This document shows positions 59,220 through 64,000 of a stretch of 64,000 nucleotides of DNA, piece after piece; the first letter of the stretch is position 1, and every line of letters starts with the position of its first letter. The DNA is taken from the NCBI RefSeq assembly GCF_000972845.2, contig NC_040032.1, positions 8,663,269 to 8,727,268 of the forward strand, given 5' to 3'. The DNA comes from Larimichthys crocea. Lineage: Eukaryota > Chordata > Actinopteri > Sciaenidae. A program made the translations under genes and the position numbers. The notes under the pieces are model-generated. The model did not search any database and was not told the DNA's origin. It worked only from the letters and a program-made list of their open reading frames with translations.

Positions 59220-60385
59220 CCTTCACAGAGGCTGATGCTGTTGATATAATTCAGAGAAAAGTTGTGGCATATTTCTGTCAGGTTGATGTTTCAGCAGCTC
59301 TGGAGTGAATCTATACGTCAAAGAATATTTAAGACGTGACAACACGTAACATGACACGAGCATCATCACAACATTATGAAGACATGACGTACAGGTTCAG
59401 GTCACGTGATCAGAGCCAGCAGCTGCATGCATGTCGCGCTCTAAAGAGGCTGTGGTCTGTCTGCTGTGGCTCGATGGTGGTGGACACATGATGCATCATA
59501 TTCACAGTGCAGGTCGATCTCAGCTGAAGCTGCTCCCATCGTTAATGTGAACTGCAGTTTGATTAACGAGCTCACACTTCAGTGCTGTGTGTTATCAGCA
59601 TCATACGTCAGTCAGAGATTTCAGTGCTGGAATCAAAGTGCAGGTCACAGTTATTAATAATATGTCGTCCACACGCAGGTTAAACATGTTTCAGTATTTC
59701 ATTCTAGTAAAATCACACAGCAAAAAAAATATAATCCAGGCATGTTAAAGGTGTGAGGCTGCAGATCTCACCATCTGAAGGCCCCTCGCCTCACCACACC
59801 CCGACAAACGTGTAGCAGAGAAACTACAGGCGGCTCTGAAACTCGCTCTGTCGTCCTCTGTTCTGTGTCGTACTCGACGGTTGTTTAAACTCATAATTCA
59901 TATTTTCCATCAGCTGACTGTGGAGATGTTGACGTGAGGGAGGTGAGGCTGATGTTAGCCACACGCAATGAGTCGTTAGGAGCATAGGTCCATAATTAAT
60001 TATAATTATTGAAAACTTCATAATAATTATTGAAAACTTCATAATAATTAATTATAACTTCATAATAATCTTCTTTCCCTGCACATCGTGCCTTTCTGTC
60101 GGTAAACTTCTAAATGTTTCCATGTTGTTCAAACATCGCTCAGATTCTTCCTGATTTTTGTTTTTACCATGACAGGAATGTTTCCTGTCACACACACACA
60201 CACACACACAGACACACACACACAGACACACACTGCAGTTGACGACACTTCTTCGTTTTTTGCTGCATCACAGTTGATGAATCTTCTGAATTCATTCATT
60301 TAATGTTCGAGGATGAAAAATCAGCATCATGATGCAGCTCTGTGTGTGTGTGTGTGTGTGTGAGAGTGTGTGTCTGTGTCTGTCT

Positions 60386-60417
<32 letters not shown>

Positions 60418-60609
60418 CTTTGTGTGTGTGTGTGTGTGTGTGTCTGTGTGTCTGTGTGTGTGTGTGTGTGTGTGTGTAGAGCATATGATTCAGGATGAGT
60501 TGACTTGTTGATGTGGCTGAATGACCAGTTTTGTTTCGTGTGTTCACCACAAGTGAAAGTGGAGCTGAGTCATCAGACAAACACAGACACAATAGTACAG
60601 GAAACAGTG

Positions 60610-60658
<49 letters not shown>

Positions 60659-60660
60659 AC
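59220..60660. other. Non-coding stretch
   Basis: Contains AT-rich repeats aataattattgaaaactt (about 60000-60060) and long compound AC/GT runs (60185-60235, 60341-60478, 60614-60657). No gene supported. Confidence 0.5.
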
Positions 60661-60663
60661 ACA

Positions 60664-61580
60664 CTGATTTTTCTTGCTCATCAGTGTTTTTTCTTTGAGT
60701 CAGTCCAATGGCATCAGACTGACACACCCAACAGAACCGTCTGATTTGGTCCCGTTTGGACCAGCGGTTCTGTAGAGAGAGTGCTGAGTCACAGATGAAG
60801 TGCGGAGTCACAGATGAAGTGCTGAGTCACAGATGAAGCGAGTCCAGATGAATGCTGAGTCAAGAAGTGCTGACCTGCAGCAGCTTCAGACTTTCAGATT
60901 TTTATTGATCCATTTTTAATCGTGTTCTAAAATGTTACTGTGATTATTGAACAGTCCGGTCTGTGTGAGTGTGTGTGTGAGTGTGTGGTGTGTGAGTGTG
61001 TGTGTGTGGAGTCCTCGTTGGATACAATCAGACATTTTGTTGGGATGTTCAGAGTTTAGCAAATGTCGTGGAATGTTTGAGCCAACAAACTTTTTGCTTC
61101 GTTAAACTAATTATGAATCAAGTCTCTTTATCCACGTGTGTAACATATGATCTCAAAGAACGATGACTGACCAATCACAGCGAGGACAGACTGAAGCAGA
61201 GCGTCTCGTGTGGACAGACTGGAGCAGAGTGTCTCGGAGGACAGACTGAAGCAGAGCGTCTCGTGAGGACAGAACTGAAGCAGAGCGTCTCGTGTGACAG
61301 ACTGAAGCAGAGCGTCTCGTGAGGACAGACTGAAGACAGACGTCTCGTGAGGACAGACTGAAGCAGAGCGTCTCGGTGTGGACAGGACGAAGCAGAGCGT
61401 CTCCTCGTGAGGACAGACTGAAGCAGAGCGTCCACCCACTGACACACACACACAGACACTGACACACACACACACACACACTCACACACACACTGACACT
61501 CACACTCACACACACACACACACTGACACACACTCACACACACACTGACACACACTCACACACACACACACACACACACA
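60664..61580 (+). repeat. Tandem segmental duplication, left copy
   Basis: Starts at ctgatttttcttgctcat and is repeated from 61581 with many small indels. Includes a gctgagtcacagatgaagt array (about 60780-60840), a GT run, and a 28-bp array (61183-61440; ggacagactgaagcagagcg + tctcgtga, about 9 units). Confidence 0.88.
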
Positions 61581-62280
61581 CTGATTTTTCTTGCTCATAA
61601 CAAGTTTTTTTTTCTTTGAGTCATGTCTCAGATGGCATCGGACTGACACACCCAACAGAACCGTCTGATTTGTCCCGTTTGGACTCAGCGGTTCTGTAGA
61701 GAGACGTGCTGAGTCACAGATGAAGTGCTGAGTCACAGATGAAGTGCTGAGTCACAGATGAAGCGCTGACCTGCAGCAGCTTCAGACTTTTTCAGATTTT
61801 ATTGATCCATTTTTAATCGTGTTCTAAAATGTTACTGTGATTGTTGAACAGTCCGGTCTGAGTGTGTGTGTGTGAGTGTGTGTGTGTGTGTGAGTGTGTG
61901 TCTTTGTGTGTGTGTCCTCGTTGGACAGAATCAGACATTTTGTTGGATGTTCAGATTTTAGCATCTCGTGGAACGTTTGAGCCAAACAAACTTTTATCTT
62001 CGTTAAACTAATTATGAATCAAGTCTCTTTATCCACGTGTGTAACATTATGATGTCAAAGAACGATGACTGACCAATCACAGCGAGGACAGACTGGAGCA
62101 GAGCGTCTCGTGAGGACAGACTGGAGCAGAGCGTCTCGTGAGGACAGACTGGAGCAGAGCGTCTCGTGAGGACAGACTGAAGCAGAGCGTCTCGTGTGGA
62201 CAGACTGGAGCAGAGCGTCTCGTGTGGACAGACTGAAGCAGAGCGTCTCGTGTGACAGAACTTATTGGCTGAAGTCTAAG
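61581..62280 (+). repeat. Tandem segmental duplication, right copy
   Basis: Second copy of the 60664 block (offset about 917 bases). Its 28-bp array (62083-62270) has about 7 units, fewer than the left copy. Confidence 0.88.
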
Positions 62281-62284
62281 TTTG

Positions 62285-63250
62285 TGCCATGACTCCACCT
62301 CTGTGCTGATGTAGATCTGCAGCTCTGCTGTTCATTGATGATGATGCAGTCACCTGTCAGTCAGTGAACTGTGTCTGTGTGATGTTTGGCATTTTCCAAA
62401 CTCTGTTAAAATGACTCAGCTTCAGCCGAGCGGCGTCCGGGATGAAGAAGGGGACGCGGCGTCACCACAGACTGGAGGCGCTGCAGGGACGCCGTGTCCA
62501 TGACATCAGCCTCAGGACCAAGACCAAGGAGGTTTTCCAGCCTGGATCTGGGCTGGGCGAGGAGGAGGCAGCCGGTGTCAGTCTAACACTGCATGTGGAG
62601 CGGCTCCGGAGCAACAGCGTACTCTGCGTCCGCCAGCTTACATAGATCCGTCTGTGATGCACACCGAGCGTCACGAGAACGCACGAGATCTCGTGAATCC
62701 ACACGGCTGTAGTCTCTCTGACTCCTGCAGTCACATTCCACGCATCTTTTTTCTGGTGTCCTTATAAAAATATGTGAAGTGTCATCAATGACAGGCTGAT
62801 TATGGACCTCCAGAATTAACGTCTCCTCATCCATCGATGGGGTGAAAACACACCTGAAAACCTCTCACCTGTTGACTTCCGGTCGGCCCCGCCCATTATG
62901 ATCCGCGGTGAACACAGAGTATTTTATTTCAAAAATCAACCCGGGTTTTATTTTGTATTTTGTAGTGCTGAATTTATGCTCCGTGCTCCGGCGTCCGTGA
63001 ACAACAGAAGCTCTGCGTATGTGTTGCGGAGGCCTGCCGGACACATTGACTAACATTGAAATGGATCGGCTCTGCGGCCGCGGTGGAGCCGGTCCACATG
63101 CAGTGTGTTTTAGGGGTAACAGTGAGTCCAGCAGCCTAACTGAGGTGGTTTACCTGCCGGGTTTGGCTCCTGCCGTCCCGGGCTGAGTCACTTAGCTTCA
63201 CGGCTGACAAATGATTTATCTCTGAGCTGATGGATTCTTTTTTTTTTTTT
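62285..63250. other. Non-coding stretch, partly CpG-rich, possible transposon end
   Basis: 62400-63120 is richer in CpG than the flanks, with open but unrecognised frames on both strands (67 codons +, 90 codons -). 63135-63185 resembles 10725-10775. No family or terminal repeats could be assigned. Confidence 0.35.
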
Positions 63251-63257
63251 TTAGATT

Positions 63258-63385
63258 TTTCTTTTTGGCGTTTTCAAGCTTTATTTTGACAGAGACAGCT
63301 GAAGAGTGACAGGAATGTGGAGAGAGAGACGAGAAACCACATGCAGGTCGGATTCAAACCTGGACTGGGCCTTCACACACTGACA
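63258..63385 (-). mobile_element. SINE-like fragment, minus strand
   Basis: Starts after a T run (63238-63252), includes caagctttattttgacagagacag and gcaggtcggattcaaacctgg, the same word set as at 28795-28960; ggattcaaacc is the reverse of a tRNA B-box. Looks like a tRNA-derived SINE of fish type. Confidence 0.5.
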
Positions 63386-63689
63386 GCATGACGAGAGGGA
63401 ACGAATGTCTCTGAAATCATATTCATACAGCCTGTAGCCTCTGAGCAGCACGTCTGTGACTGACGATTAATATCTTACATGAGCGTGAAACGTGATCAGG
63501 ATCCATCGTATCAGCGGCAGAGCGTTTCTGTTTCACAGGTTCTAACAGTCGGTGATGATGATGTGGGATGTTTGGATCTGTGTGGACAGCAGGGCTCTGC
63601 TTCTCCTGCTTCTGCTTCCCTCAGTGTCATTCTTCCGTACAGGTGCAGGCACACTGACACGGCATGATCGCTCTTAATTCACGGCACAT

Positions 63690-64000
63690 TTGTTAAATTG
63701 TGAAAACTTGAATCAAATGTGTATTTTTGTCCCGATGAACCGAGTCGACACCGGGCCGGCCTCTCTCTGGAGCTGGCATGAGTCTGAGGCCAAGCGCACC
63801 ATTAACTGGGGAATTAGAAACCCTGAGAAGTTGTTAATCACCACAGTCATTCACATTCCACACAGACTCTACTCCGCTCAGGACCTCTATGGGCCGGGGA
63901 TGGGGCATGTTCTGGGGGGGGCTGGGCTCATGCTATTGGACCCGATGGTCTTTAATTAGAGGGAGAGCTTGGCAGGGACTGATGGAGGAGAAAGGCTCTC
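63690..64000. other. Candidate conserved non-coding element at the right edge
   Basis: Sequence style differs from the whole preceding 20 kb: no repeats, balanced composition, several AT-rich homeodomain-like sites (cattaactgggg, ggaattag, ttgttaatca, tttaattag). It is open for 89 codons on + but the product has no domain. It runs off the window. Resemblance to vertebrate CNEs is an impression from texture. Confidence 0.35.

Overview
The window looks like nuclear DNA of a teleost fish. Intron-split vertebrate genes with fish-type short introns, very dense (AC/GT)n microsatellites, many minisatellites, and remnants of L2-type LINEs, hAT-type elements and SINEs all point that way. Nothing bacterial or plasmid-like is present. 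All identifications come from reading and translating the sequence; no database was searched.

Two protein-coding genes can be built exon by exon. Both lie on the + strand, head to tail. The first (26587-31776, 10 coding exons, 296 codons) encodes a two-Ig-domain junctional adhesion molecule closest to F11R/JAM-A, with a C-terminal PDZ-binding tail. The second (33434-43434, 14 coding exons, 641 codons) encodes UBASH3B/STS-1: UBA, 2H-phosphoesterase, SH3 and histidine-phosphatase domains with all catalytic residues in place. About 1.66 kb separates the two reading frames. F11R acts at the cell surface and in tight junctions; UBASH3B acts in the cytosol on tyrosine-kinase signalling. Nothing in the sequence shows that they work together, but the pairing of a JAM gene with a UBASH3 gene recalls the JAM2-UBASH3A and JAM3-UBASH3B linkages on human chromosomes 21 and 11.

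Layout. 1-26.5 kb holds no gene I can support. It contains an inverted pair of LINE fragments (2.58-4.94 kb), a second LINE fragment (7.8-8.2 kb), two inverted copies of a dispersed element coding a 42-residue basic peptide (6.63 and 20.11 kb, the second carrying a 61-bp minisatellite), tRNA-derived SINE-like sequences (14.0-14.4 kb), a body copy of a common dispersed repeat (16.1 kb), a 30-bp perfect hairpin (18.96 kb) and a MITE (22.63 kb). 26.5-44.0 kb holds the two genes; ubash3b intron 7 is filled by a ~1.35 kb array of an 11-bp unit. 44.0-64.0 kb is again repeat-rich: a short segmental duplication, a hAT remnant with perfect 8-bp target-site duplications and a BED-finger relic (45.46-46.05 kb), 26-bp and 33-bp arrays, a foldback repeat (53.1 kb), another copy of the dispersed repeat (58.9 kb), a tandem duplication of ~0.9 kb (60.66-62.28 kb), and at the right edge a stretch that reads like a conserved non-coding element.

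The most interesting structural story is a family of 42-bp minisatellites at three distant places whose unit is the left end of the dispersed repeat seen as a single copy at 58.9 kb. I found no convincing new multi-gene system.
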